Of a stretch of DNA of 64,000 nt, positions 25,030-38,000 are shown piece after piece. Both the position numbers and the translations under genes were made by a program. Position 1 is the first letter of the stretch; each line of letters opens with the position of its first letter. The stretch is from Cloeon dipterum (taxonomy: Eukaryota > Arthropoda > Insecta > Ephemeroptera > Baetidae), in the NCBI RefSeq assembly GCF_949628265.1, contig NC_088786.1, positions 29,409,681-29,473,680 on the forward strand, in the 5' to 3' direction. Below the pieces are notes generated by a model, which did not search any database, had not been told where the DNA came from, and saw only the letters and a program-made list of their open reading frames with translations.

Positions 25030-27260
25030 AGAGTGGGGTCGATGGTAGTGGGACTGGGACTCTGGCGCGGTGTCTGTCGAACGCGATCGTTGTTGATTTG
25101 TATAGGCACATGTACTGGTTCTCTTCGCTCACTGTTTTTGGCCGCAGCCAGTGTGAAGTCCACTCGCGGCTGCTGGTTATTGCTTGTGATTGATTAGATT
25201 GGCGCATGAATTAGATGTTGAGATCCTTCTTGACCTTTGGCTTTAGCCCCTTGATACTTAGCAAATTGCGACGCAATTCTTGAAGCATGGACAACCACAT
25301 GTAGAACAAATAAAACCTTTTGTGCTTTAATACTTTATATATTGGCGAGCAAAAAGTTTGGTTTTGATTATTTTAGTATTTTGCTAACTTTTGGTGGATG
25401 AAGTTATTAAATCGAATTATTTACTTCAAGGAACAGATATTTTCCCTCGCAAATCATACACTATTCTGTAAAGAATTGATCAAAAAAATAGTTAAATCTT
25501 TTAATTTAACTATTTAAAGGTTTCCTTTTGAAAATTAAGCTTAAATCTCATCTTTTAAATCGTTGATTTTTATCATTTCATTTTTATATATGCCAAAATT
25601 TAATGACGTCTCTTAATTGTTATTTAAAATCCCCTTCGTTCCTCAAAATACTGAATGAAAATTGAAAACTATCAACAGAGAAGGTTTAAAGTTTCATGCA
25701 AAAATAAACTGGAGTAAAAAAATGAAAGCAATTACAATCTTTTTTTATTTATATAATTCTTTGGAACTTATTTTGGAAGAATATTATAAGTGTCTGGCTT
25801 AATTTCATGTGGTCAATATAAACACTGTAAAATTGACTAGTGTGGTGCAATTAGTTTCATATTAATCTATATTATGATTGAGCAAGGCAACTGATTCAAT
25901 TCTATTGAAAAGTATGCGTCAATACAAAACCAAACGATTGTTTTACACGAAGCCATGTAAATATTTTATCTAAAGTTTTTTCTTTATCACTTTGCGATTA
26001 AGGTATTTTATTCCAATCTGTGCTTGAATATTTAATTCCATCGCTCAAGATCCTCGTGTAAGAATGCCGATCATTGCGTAATGTCATCTCTTTGGCGGCC
26101 GCCTGTCAGACAAAAGAAACCGAGTCCCGTAAGGATCAGGGCAGGAGAGTGAGCTACGAGACGCAGCTCACGTGCACCATGCATGCATTCACTTTTTATG
26201 ACGTGGTGCAAATGTGCGGGAATACACGTACGTCTCTCCTTCTCTGCACACTCCACTCTTTCCTTTTGTTCAGCACGTTTGATTTACGAGAATCTGTGTC
26301 ACTGTTTTTTTAACCTGCGCGCCTCCGCTTTTATCGTCGGCATTAAAGCGACGATTTGTGCGGCACTCAAACGACAGCGTTGAAAGCACATATGCTGTAT
26401 AGCGTTTGAAATGAGAGTGATTGATAAAAGAGTGATCATCCTCGTGTAATTTGTTTGCTAATTCTGCTCAAAGGGATGCGGGAAAATGCTCTCTGGATGA
26501 AAAATTAATTTATTTCTAGCTCTCTGGTTAATGTGATTGAGAAACTCATCGACTTTAATTGGCAATGCTTTTTACAAAATACAGTTGCGTTTCATCACTT
26601 TATCTTATCAGATATTGTTTCCTTCTTGTGAAGTTAATCATTTCGAGGAAACTTGAAAATGCTTCATCCCAGAATTTTCTGCACTCATACTCAAGGGCAA
26701 TTAATTGACGCGATTGAGTGCTTGAAACTGCCTTGTCAGAGTCGCTTCGAAATGATACATAATATGTAATCCAGATTATTTCAGCTTCAATGCTGCAGAA
26801 TTGAAGTTAAACTAACAATATGATTGAGCTCGAAAACTCCATTCGAGGGGTTGGCTGTTGAATAAACATTACTGAATTTGAATCGTGTTTTGAACTGCAT
26901 GTTTTTTTGTTTCAAAAATTCAGTTGACTGATTTCTCTAAAGTTGACTTGACTGCCATCAATCCTTCTTTATAAATTTGATATCTTAATGTGCTATTGAT
27001 TTAAATAATTTTTTAGAATAATATCAAAATTGGAAATTAATATTTTATTGAACACCAGTAGTTTACTACCATTTATAACAGACAATTTAATAACATAATA
27101 GTTATTTGGGTGAACTATTGAATGTTGTGAAACTTTGGGTTATGCTAGAAAATAAGTTTTAACAAATCAATTTCATTTAGAGAGGAAAATAAACACTTTA
27201 AATAATGAAATTTTGCGATGAAAATTGCGAACTTCTAAAAAGATAAGCTTAAAACTCGTA
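25030..27260. other. Non-coding stretch
   Basis: AT-rich sequence (25300-26040 and 26880-27240) with a GC-richer block at 26050-26400. No exon is supported. Confidence 0.55.
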
Positions 27261-27261
27261 C

Positions 27262-27512
27262 CTGCTGCTTGCGGTAGTTAAGCATCTTAATCTTTTATAC
27301 GTCCTCTAAATTTAAGAAAATAAGGAAGCACGGAAGTTCCTTCAAATAATTGATGATGGCTTTCCTGGAGCGATTCTTTATCGTACAGCTCAAGCCTTAA
27401 CCTTCGAAAATACCGGCTCACTAAAGTTGTATGTAACATCTCATTTAAGGTCATTGAAATCTCTCGTCTGCGTTTGGTTGAGATGGCAGACAAACATTCG
27501 CCGGTGCTCAAT
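27262..27512 (-). CDS. Candidate short transcript start: small ORF or leader exon
   Basis: A TATA box and initiator just upstream (27538-27543 and about 27512) mark a plausible transcription start. In the following 250 nt one frame is open from the start site and contains an ATG at about 27452 (MTLNEMLHTTLVSRYFRRLR onward, about 55 aa, stop near 27287). Immediately after it another ATG at 27285-27283 reads MLNYRKQQ into a good donor (CAG|GTACGAG) at 27262/27261. So the segment could be a first exon with a short coding start and upstream ORFs, or a gene for a small unknown protein. I recognise no family in either reading. It lies 2.4 kb upstream of the SDR ATG on the same strand and might be a distal first exon of that gene. 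Confidence 0.25.
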
Positions 27513-27537
27513 GAGTCACGGAGTGTGCGAAACTGGT

Positions 27538-27543
27538 CTTATA
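27538..27543 (-). promoter_or_regulatory. TATA box with correctly spaced initiator
   Basis: TATAAG on the minus strand, with TCATT, an arthropod-type initiator, placed so that its A (27512) lies 31 nt downstream of the first T of the TATA motif. That is the textbook spacing. The spacing is seen directly; promoter activity is inferred. Confidence 0.4.
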
Positions 27544-28874
27544 CTTGCCAGACGTCATGTACACACTAGCATATACTCACAGCTGTTGATTCGATTACGG
27601 TAGTTGGGATTGAGTATTATAGTGTTGCATGACTAGGCTCTCTTGCACCACTCTCACAACTGCATGGTCTCGAGCAACGAGTTTTTATTGCTTCCACGAC
27701 ATTATTAGAAACAGGGCAAAAATTCAATTTGAGCTGCTCGTCGTGCAACCAAGCTTTTTTTCTTTGCTGCGGCCGAGATAAGCATTCAAATTGGGCACAA
27801 ACTATGCTCGCAATAGTTTACTAAATGGGCAGCATTATGAGAGGTTAATTTTAATTCAAGATTAGATACGCCGGAAGGGTGGAACGGAAAAATTGTTTAC
27901 CTGCGCTCGCCGCGTGTTATCATTTGAACATGCAACGGCTCACGTCGATTATTGGAACACGCTGCTGGTGAACTGTTCGAGACACTTTTGTTTAATTTCC
28001 ACTGCACATGCGATGCTTTTCTCCTGCCGAGAGCAGGGCAAACACGACGGTGCGCGCTTTGTTAGTTGGTTTTTCATCGGAATATGCCATGTGAGTTTAA
28101 CGTAACATTTAAAGCTGATTCCTATTCTCCTGGAAAAATGATTTTCCCATAATAATATTCGGGCACTATTGAAAGACCTCTAGCGAGTAATAGGTGCCAG
28201 TTAATTCTGATAGGCTCATCATGGAAAACTTAAGATTATAATGGAGAAACTTTGGCATCTCCCATTTTTAGTATGTTATTCAGCTTTATATCCAATGCTA
28301 ATGATCTGATAGCGATGTATTTTTTTAAATGGGTGGTTTTAACAAACGTGATTCTCTTAAGGGGCGAGGGATTCTTGATTTCTTTTTTCTTTTGTTTTTC
28401 GGAATCATGTTCTTGAAAAGATGACTTGTTAAATGCTTAAACAAATATCATGATGTCGTATTTTTATTGTTTTTCAAATGCCATTTCAGATTTACTCAAG
28501 TTTGTAAATTAAATTCAAATAGCAGTAATATTAACTTTCGCCAAATGCTTACCAAGCAGAAAAAACCTCATAATAAAATATCAAACACGACGCTCGAAAG
28601 AACAAAAATGACAATAAATTTTGAGAACAAAGCAATTTTTAGGTAAACCTTATAGCTCTGCCAATAAAAATCAAGAGAGAAAGAGTTCAGTCTGTTCGAA
28701 CTATGAAATATTCGTTTCTTTTCTCCGCGCGCAATAATATTATCTTTTGTATGCCGTTGTGAAATCAGTAATTCCGCTCGGATGCCTTTTTACTTTTTAT
28801 GGCAACGGGGTAAGAAAAGTCAGTTCAGTCAGGTGCCGCGCTCCATCGTTGTAAATTTTGCATACACACTCGCA

Positions 28875-28876
<2 letters not shown>

Positions 28877-28915
<39 letters not shown>
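28877..28915. repeat. (CT)n microsatellite
   Basis: About 19 perfect CT repeats. Confidence 0.95.
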
Positions 28916-28917
<2 letters not shown>

Positions 28918-28945
28918 CGCTATTTGTGCTCGCGCATATGTACAT

Positions 28946-28968
28946 GAGTATGTACCGAGTACATACTC
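28946..28968. repeat. Perfect 10-bp inverted repeat (hairpin)
   Basis: GAGTATGTAC, spacer CGA, GTACATACTC: a perfect 10-bp stem with a 3-nt loop, 30 bp after the CT tract. A further CATATGTACATG palindrome-like stretch lies just upstream. Confidence 0.8.
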
Positions 28969-29649
28969 TTTCCAGTCGCGTCGTCTCGCGCGCGATTATA
29001 TCAATAATGTGAAATAAAACGGGAAATTTACATGCGAGTTTGACATAATGTGTACTTTTATCCCCACAGCGCGTTTGCTGCTGTAACTTTCAGAACGAGC
29101 GATATTCCACTTTGCTAATTTGCTGCACTCTGAGTGAATTTTAATATTTCAATGCAGATGCGAGTTGCCGACGAAAATTTATGAGATAAGAAAAACTGGT
29201 TATTTCTTAGCTGTGCTTTTACGAGCGTGTGCAGCCAGTGTGTTGGTACACTTTTTTGTTGCCAGCAAAACATCTTGGCGGTTCTTTATTTTCTTTGCAC
29301 GCGAGCAAAGTGCAGCGCTTGCTTAGCTGGAAGAAATTTATTTGATCTGGATTCTCAGGCAACCTCGTTTTGTGTACAAACCAATATATATAAACATGCA
29401 TAATGTTCTTTATGAACCGTTCCAATCGATTGATGCATTAAATCAACATAAAGTTGGAATCAGTTGAATTTCTCCGACTGAAAAAATGTGGAAAATAAAT
29501 AAAAACGACCGTTGAAATATTAATAATGGTATCATCCATAAGCTGTCTAGCTAAAAGCTCTTCTGTGGTGAACTAATAATATTGGAAAGAAGTACGTTAT
29601 AGATTTGTAATTGTTTTAGACACATTTTCAGTGAGACAATTTTAATAAA

Positions 29650-29655
29650 TTTATT
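29650..29655 (-). terminator. Poly(A) signal of the P450 gene
   Basis: AATAAA on the minus strand, about 46 nt after the P450 TGA stop at 29702. Confidence 0.55.
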
Positions 29656-29701
29656 TAGAATTATCTTTCATATATAGGTTGTGATGTGTAGAGAGTTATG
29701 T

Positions 29702-32003
29702 TCAGTCCTTCGCCCTCTGTTCCATATCCAACCAAATTCCTCCTTCCGCATTCAACAGGAATTGTTTTATGTTGAGCTTCACTGGCAGCTGCGTTTTCGA
29801 GTTGACTTTCACCGAGTACCTTCGCAAAAATGAGAGCAGCGCCAGCTTGTCTTGAATCAAGGCAAAACGGTTCCCTATTTTGAACACAGTCGAATCAGTC
29901 CTTTATCATGATTAACCTTTGGTTTAGATTACCTATGCACTGTCTAGGCCCTTCTCCGAACGGCGTGTAAACATATTGGTACTTGTGCAGGGCGTCATCA
30001 GCGCTGAATCTTTCAGGGTCGAACCTTTCGGGGTCAGGGAAGTACTTGGCATCATTTTGCAAGGCGTAGTTTGGTATGGTGATGATAACTCCTTCGTCCA
30101 GCGTTACTTTAGTGCCTGGGATTGTGTATTTTTTTGTGCAAACGCGACCGTGGATGCCTACGACTGGATATTTCCTCATACTCTCTGAAATTTGAAAAGA
30201 AAAATATATTTTTGTCCGCAAATTTAATTTTAAACTATCCACATTCATATCTGATATAAATCACACGCAGAAAAAACGAAGGTTAGATAAGTAAACCGTT
30301 ATATACTTCATAAATAAATATTGTCACTGCTCTAGAATTATTGTTTCCAAAGAGAACACGTAAATGAATCACATTTGACCTGGTGGAAAACAGTTTAAGC
30401 GTTAAATAACCGAGCATACAGCAGAGAAAAAACGTATATAACATCTGAACTTGTAGAAGCATAATCAATGAAAGATCGTAAGCTAAAAATGTTCTAGAAA
30501 CTAATTGGATAAAAATATGAGTTAAATATATCGACATTAGTTCATCATCAAATAAAATCTTGATCGTGAATGCAATTGTAATATTTCTTAAGTCGAAATT
30601 TCGAGCATTACCATAGAGAACCCATTCCAAATATTTCATTTCTCTCAGAGCGTTGTAGGTGACTTTGCCGTCATTCTGCATTAGAAATTCATCTATCTCA
30701 AGCTGCACTTTTCTTTGCACTTCTGGATTTAGAGCAAGTTCGAGTAATGCGAAAGTGGCTGCTGATGAGGTATTGTCGAAGCCAGCCAAGTAGAATGCGA
30801 TCAATAGAGCAGTCATGTCCGTGTCGTCGAACTCTGGAAATTTGAACAAGTTTATTGTTCGCGGCAAAATTTCTCAACTCTGCAAACACTCACTGAAAGC
30901 AGTTTCAGAAGGGCGGAAATTTTCTTTGAGACGCTTATCCTCGTCATCGTCATCAATAGCGACGTTTCCCTTTTCTTTCAACTCGATCAGCAGTTGCAAA
31001 AAGTCTTTTCGGACGGTGTTGGTCTTTTTTCTCTTCTCAACCAAGTCTTTTGTGAGTTTGAAAAAGAAATCTCTCAGATCGCTGTCCAACACTGTCAGTT
31101 TTAGTTTCAGAGAAATCTGGGGAATCAAGATTTTGCTACTCAGCAGATTTTAATTAATAAAATTTTTAGTTACTTCTGGCATGTATGCAATTAGAGCCAG
31201 CTTCATCGCCTGAGTTTTGCTCAGCGTCGCCAACCGCTGTCCCATCACTCTAAACTGATTGTGTGGTTCCTCTAGGGTGTTACAGTCGATTCCGAAAATT
31301 GTTGACCCGACCATATCAGTGAAAAATCGCCCAATAAGCTCCTATTTGTCAACAAGTGAGCTCTTTTCACAGGTGCTCCAAACATCAAAGGCCATATATA
31401 CCTTAGCATCGAACGCTTCCTTGGCGGCCGCCACTTTGTCCAAATGCTTCTCGAAAATCTCACTACTTTCTAGCATCAAAGGAAACATCCCTTTCAGCTT
31501 GCCCGAGGTGAAAGTCGGAATGAGTTTGAGCCGCAACTCCTTCCACCTTTGGCCAGTCGAATGGAACATATTTCTCGCTTGTAAAGGATCTCCTCCGATC
31601 TATAAAAAAACGTTATGATTTCTAAATTATGATAAGGTCAAAAAAGGAAACAAACTCGTAGTCCGTGGTCAGTGAAGTGTGAGAAGTCCTTGACGGTGAT
31701 CCTGGCGATCAGTTCAGGATCGAAAACCATCAGGGCGGGTGTTCTGCCCTGGAAGTAACCAATGAATGGTAGGCCTTCGTACTGTTGGTACCATCTCTGA
31801 GCAATGTTCACGATATGCTCTTTGATGAGGAAAGATGAGGTGACAGAGCCGAAGATGGGCACTGGTTTGATGAACGTGACGCCCTTTGAGCTCCAGTAGT
31901 CAAAGTGCTTTGTGAAAAACTTGTACAGTAGGAGGATGCCCAAACACACAAGAGTGAAGGTGACCTGGAGAGCGAACGAAACTTCCGGCAAAAAGGTGGC
32001 CAT
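29702..32003 (-). CDS. Cytochrome P450, clan 3 (CYP6-like), complete
   Basis: Seven exons: 32003-31656, 31599-31402, 31341-31174, 31116-30894, 30833-30612, 30184-29933 and 29874-29702. Introns are 56, 60, 57, 60, 427 and 58 bp, all GT-AG, with phases 0, 0, 0, 1, 1, 1, giving 1584 nt and 527 aa. An N-terminal membrane anchor (about residues 10-28) is followed by FDYWSSKGV, typical of microsomal CYP6/CYP9-type enzymes of the endoplasmic reticulum. Landmarks in order: C-helix WKELR, I-helix AGFDNTSS, K-helix ESMR (ExxR), PERFDPERF, and the heme loop FGEGPRQCIG with the Cys thiolate ligand. All joins preserve frame, so the gene looks functional. In the I-helix the usual Thr after the acidic residue is Asn, followed by Thr. 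Clan-3 insect P450s mostly oxidise plant toxins, insecticides and other lipophilic substrates; the substrate here is unknown. Family-level naming needs a tree. Confidence 0.93.
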
Positions 32004-32064
32004 TTCCTACCAAGCCCTGTTATTTCAACAAAGTGTTGTGCCACACACTCAGGGAATCTATCGA

Positions 32065-32071
32065 ATTTATA
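32065..32071 (-). promoter_or_regulatory. TATA box of the P450 gene
   Basis: TATAAAT on the minus strand, about 65 bp upstream of the P450 ATG at 32003. It predicts a start near 32040 and a 5' UTR of about 37 nt. Confidence 0.45.
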
Positions 32072-32079
32072 TTATCCAC

Positions 32080-35000
32080 CAAATCATCGATCAAAGATAA
32101 AAAAGTAAAAACCCTCTACTGATAAACATCATGCAGGTGGAATTATTTTAGTTTTACTCAATGTCACCACATGAGTTCGCATTTTACCAAATATATGAAC
32201 AAGTCAATTAATCCTTAGATAAGGATGACAAAAATACATGGAATCTCGATGAATTGAAGATTTGCACATGTCACAATTCATTATCCTAAATGAGCATTAA
32301 CAGATAGGAAAGATAAACAAATTTTGATTGATTTGTATATGATACAAAATAATTAGAAAAAATTGAAAATATTGTCTTCTGTGACAATGCGAGATCTCGT
32401 CGATCACGAACATAAAAAATATAAAAGCTGTCTGCATGTGGTTCAAGTTTTTTTTAATTAAGTGGAAAGGAAGTAAACGAACGTTAAATAATTTATTTCC
32501 AATCATATGACTGGGACTCTATAGTTTCCAATCGTCTGCTAGGAAAATTGAGCATTACCCAGTTGTATATCACTAATAAAAGAAACACACTAGTATAAAA
32601 GCTCGAATACAAAACTATGCACAATCGTTCTTCACATACTAAATTCTTTAAACTTGAATTAATTATATATCTTGAGAAAAAATATTGCTCTAAAATGAGA
32701 ACACCTTGACCAGTGTGAAAAGCGCAAGAGCGCTCACCTCTATAGCTTTCTCAAAGTTGCACAATGATTTGTTAATCTGATTGGCTCTGCAGGCGCATAA
32801 AACTTTAATCTCGAACTCGCTCGCTCTCGTTTTAAAACCAAGCGTTGTTTGTCCGACGGATAAGTTTCAATCCTCTGGGATGCAATTATTATCTTGTGGT
32901 TGCTCACGTACACAGAGTAATATCAGTGAATTAATTTGCAAGTGTTGGACTAAACTTGCAACACCTGAAGCAAGCACTCGTGTGATTCGGTTGCAAATTC
33001 TCTCACTGTCTCTCAGGATCTTCCTTTCTCTGCTCTCTCTCTCTCTCTCTCTCTCTTCTCTCATCTGAAAATTGTTTCTTGCACAAGAGACAGCTCCTTC
33101 CTCTCACTTCTGAATTCTCGTCGGCGGCGTTGAATAATTTTGCACGTCTTTGTGCCTTATGCGGCAGTTTCTCTCTTTGCTACCGCTTTGCGTCATTCCT
33201 CGATGGCAACGCTCGCCCACTCGTCATTATTCCTCTCTGTTCTCACCTCAGCGACACTGTTTTTGCATCAGCCAAGAAGCTCTCAAATGTATTACCGAAC
33301 TCGGCATATTCTTGTATTGCTCAAGATAATATATTCACCTTAAATTTATTTAAATAAAAACTCGACGATTGTGAAAATTCTACTTTATTATAGATGCGTT
33401 TCTTAAGAGGTCATTTCCTTGATTAAATAGCGTGATCAATTGGAAATTTTTTTAAAGTGAATGGTTTTAGAGGCGTTGAGCATAAAAATTATTATGCAGA
33501 CTAAACCGAAGCAAAATCTTTATTCATATCATTGTTCTGCTGCGCTGACTGAAAAATGCACTTAGCGTTATTACTTGCTACATTGCGAGGAAAGATATAC
33601 TATTTTCCACCTTGTCTCGTCAAGCTTTTAAAATAATTGTCAGTCTGAAATAAACGCATTACAAAATAGATGTTCAGTGTTTTAGCTTTTACAGAAAATA
33701 CCTAATTCATTTCTATATGAGGAAAGTCTGCAAGTTTTTTATTGCCCCAGTTTGGATAGAAAATCAAAACTCATACTCGCACCAGCTTTTGTTTCCCACT
33801 GTTGTCATCAGACAGAAAACCAACAAATCTGTGTTTGTGAGTAACAAACTATAAAAAAAAGTAAATCCGCACAGCAAGAGAGGAAAGAATAAAAGAAATG
33901 AGAGCGAAAGAGAGAGAGAGACACTGTGTTACACTCTTATAAATCCGACATTTGTACTCGTAAGCATCTGCCGGCGCGTTTTTTGTTGGTTGGTGTAACA
34001 ATAATGAGGCCGCAATACATTTATAACACACTTTAGAGGCGCTGCGGCACCGACTGTGAGTGTATCGCAGGATAAAATAATGTTTGCTAGTTGGTAATTA
34101 GAGTAAGGAGGGTGTCTCTCGCGCAGTTGCTTTTGTGTCTCCCTGTTGGGACTCGCTCTTCTTCGGAAAGAAAGCCTGATAACAACTAGGTACACGCTCA
34201 TAAACACATCGCCGCAATTATATTACACTCAGCTTTGCATGTTCACGGCGCCGTTTCCCATTACTTCGCACCAGAGAGATGAGCCGCAGGGGAAAGAAAG
34301 AAAAGGCCCGGATTATCTCTACTTTGCAGCAAATGCATGCAGACTGACAGTCACATTCATCTTCCTGCTTGCCATCTGGAAAAGTGGACATTGAGCTAAT
34401 TCCCAGGAAATGCGCGAATGTATGAAAACACACAGAAATCATTAAAGAAGAATCAGGAATTGTGAAGCTTTTTACATTTCAGGATTTTGCTAGATTAAGT
34501 AATGTATAATTAAAAAATTAATATGATTTTTTGAAAGGAATAAGAAATATTTTTTGAAATTTGACGTTTCTTTAAAATTCAGATTCATAAAAATTAATTT
34601 ACCTCACTAATTAATAAAGTTTTGAAAAAACAACATTTAATTGAAGGAGCACTCTTAGGTTTGATTCACAACCAAACTATATTTGCACTCGGATACTGAG
34701 GTTTGAAGGCAAGCCGATTTCTTAGAATTTCAAGTGGCACGAACAGCTATTCCAAGACAAGCCTATTATTACCGAACGCTTTTTTGGAGAACATTTTACA
34801 ACGCAATTATAGGTTGGACGAAACTGGAATGAACCGGATTTGTTCGAGACGTTTCCACTTTGGATCGCTTCTGGTGCAAAAGATGCGGTGAAGCGCGTAA
34901 CACAGCAACAACCGCAAATTGCGACTCCGTCTGCGAAACCTCGTCTTGTATTGTAAAATTATTTTAAGACGTGCTGCTCGGGTCGGCCGGGCAGTCATCC

Positions 35001-38000
35001 CATCAAGGTGAATAAAACAGGTTTGTATTCGCGCATATTATTCACGGTGATAATGCTGCGACTTCAAGATTTTGGTAGCTACAAATCACATCACTGAGTC
35101 GGAAATGATTTAATTTATTAGTTGTAAGATCATAGTAAAACACACGTTCGTAAAACATAATCTCAAATGGTCATTGTTTTCATTGTTCCCATTGAATGTT
35201 GCTTTCACATTAATTCTTTATATTTGATGTGATAAATAGAGTAGTTTAATTTTGATTGGAATATTACTGTTATTTTATATAATGTGTGTTTAAGTAATTT
35301 AAATTCATTTTGTGTTATGCTATGCTCTTGTTTGAACAAGACCTTTCATGTACTCTGTGAAATTAGTGAAGAATAAATGAATAAATTGACAAATATTCAA
35401 CATTTCCTGTACATTTCTGGTTTAAAATAGATAAATAAATTGAAAACAAAAAATATCGAAAAGATCTCATCCTTATATTAAACCTCTAAGATTTCGCATA
35501 GGAAAGGATTGGAAATGGATAGAACGATAATTCAATCTTCACGGAACAGAAGACAAGATACACAGTTGTTATTTGCTATATGTATGAATTTTCCTAAAAT
35601 CAAGAAATATTTAAATGGTAAGTCACGGATTGTTGTCCAGTTACACAGTTTCTACCTGTGTAAAAAATTATAAAGCTCAGGAATTGTAATCGTATTTTAG
35701 CAGTTTAATTCAATTCGATTCAAATTTTGCTTTATTCATTAAGTCGGAATATTTACAACGACTTTTGAATAGTTGTCAAGATCAAATTAAAAATACATCA
35801 TCACATATATACTATATATACACATCTACAAGCACACGTCTTTCCAGTCACACGTCAAATGCTCATTAAAGTCATAAAAATTGTAGTTGCACAGTATTTT
35901 TTTCACCACTTTCACGAATAATTTATAATCTGAGATATCTTTCACTTCCTGCGGGAGTGCGTAATTGTAATAGTACCGTAATTGTATTTTAGAATATATT
36001 TTGTGGAACTGTAGTTAAGAGGACTTTAGGTGCTATACAGCACATTAGATGACCACTATTAACTTTCAGCCTGCCTCTCTGCATTTGCATTCGTTGCCAA
36101 CAGCAGCTCTTCGCAAAGCGAAGTTTTCGCCCAGCAGAGTGCGTCACACCGATGATATAATTTACTGCGCACGTTATAGCTTCAGGTGAATCCTTTCCTG
36201 TCGGCGCCTACTTGGCCAAGGTCTCGGAGCAGCGCAGGCTTTGTTTGACTTCGCCTCTTCCCACAATCGAATGCGCCGCTTCACTCGCTTGTTATTGCGT
36301 CCATTCATTTACATATAGCGTTTTGTTATAATGCTAAGGTGCAGTCAATTTAAATCCTCCTCGAAATTGTTGTTCCGAATAAATCCTCACCACAGAACGC
36401 ATGCAGCTTTTCAAGATAATCATTTCAAGTTCAATTTTATAATATAATTAGCGGTGAATATTTAATTAATTTGGGTTAAAATTTTTTATTATAGGCCAGT
36501 AAAGGAAAATTTTTTATAACCAAACACCACAATTTTATGATTATTCATCCACGTATTTATTATATTTAAAGTTTTTCATTCATTGATTACAATTATAAAT
36601 TCAGCAAAGTACAAATTTTACAACATAATTTCATTAATTTTTTCAATCTGCGTGTAAATTTGACAGTATTTGGCCATCGAGAAACCAACCATAAATCCAA
36701 ACTCGCTTTGCATCAAACAGGAAAGTCCGCCGCCAATAATTATGATATTTAGGTCTATTGGCTAATTTCATTAATACCGCGGTGATGTGGTTTGCGCATA
36801 TTAAATATTTCAAAATAGGACTGCTACATAAACGCCGGCCGCATTTGGATTCACGTGCAAAATTCGCCCGCTCGCTATGCCTTCCAAATACATATAATCA
36901 AACTAATTAATCCACGTTGAACGCAATTCTGGTAATTGCGGTGGCCAATACGGTCCAAGCGAGTGTCGTGCAATGATGCTCACCGCACTACGGGAGTCCT
37001 TTACTGCAATTCTGAGTGAACATTTGCTTGCCACCAGAGTACATTTTTTATTTCGAGTAAACAAACACACATACATATCATTGGTTGTTTACAAGAGCAG
37101 CGGGAACACGCAGTGCAATGGACTTCAGCCACCCTGGAGTGGTGACCGCACTGGAAGCTTGCGTTTGAAGATTATATGTGTAAGCTCTTCTGCCGGCAGT
37201 AGGTCAGAGTGTGAGTAATTCTGCTCCAGGATAGAATAATTGTAGTGATTATTCAAATCCAGATGTGAGCTGTAAGGATTTGATTAGATTAAAGGACTGA
37301 ACAACTCATTCACTGAGAATCTAGCAGCACACCACCAAGTCCCATTCATATAGTCGAGTGATGTTATACGGGGCTCATACAGAACTAAATACAATTTGCT
37401 GGAGATGAGAGCATTAATTTAAAATCAGAAATTAATTGAATTACAAGTGCATTGAGGAAGGAAACCATTTAACATTGTGAAATAAAGACAATTTTAGAAT
37501 TATTTCGTTCAATGATTAGCTGAAATAAATCATGTGAAAGATATAGAACAAACTTACGAGGGAAAATGAGTTAACTATTGAAATGTCAAGTATAGACAAG
37601 TTTTTTGGCCGAAAACAATGTATTGGCTTAAATTTTTCATTTTTGCGCGGTACAAACCTCTTTTATTTTCTCGGCTTTTATTCGAAAACATGAACTAAAC
37701 TGGAATTTTCTGGCTAAACGAAGTCCAAGGGGCCCTTTATTCAAGTCTCAATATTTTGTAACTGGTCTTAATTTTGAAACCCTATTATTTGTTTTCTATA
37801 AAATAAAAAAACACTCAAATGCTTCCTTCAGTTTTGTGTAAGCTGGTGTTAAAAATTCATAAAAAGGGGTAATTTTTAAGAATTTTAACTTTGAAACTTG
37901 ATTTGACTCATATGTCTTGACTTCATCTGGTCCACTAAAGGGTTTGTATATTGATTGATGCATTTTTACAGTAATTAATTTGATTGTTAAGTAAAAATGT

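Larger units (their letters stand above)
27550..29640. other. Non-coding stretch
   Basis: No exon is supported. It holds a CT microsatellite (28877-28915) followed by a perfect hairpin (28946-28968). It ends at the 3' side of the P450 gene. Confidence 0.55.

Noticed and set aside
31342-31401. In-frame TAG inside the P450 between the C-helix exon and the next exon, suggesting a pseudogene
   Set aside because: The stop lies in a 60-bp intron with a good GTATAT donor and TAG acceptor. Removing it joins FDAK to ELIGRFFTD in frame, as expected for CYP6-like proteins.
32594-32712. TATAAAAG motif on the plus strand upstream of the P450, as a divergent promoter
   Set aside because: The ATG after it opens only about 29 low-complexity codons, there is no initiator at the right spacing and no recognisable exon follows.
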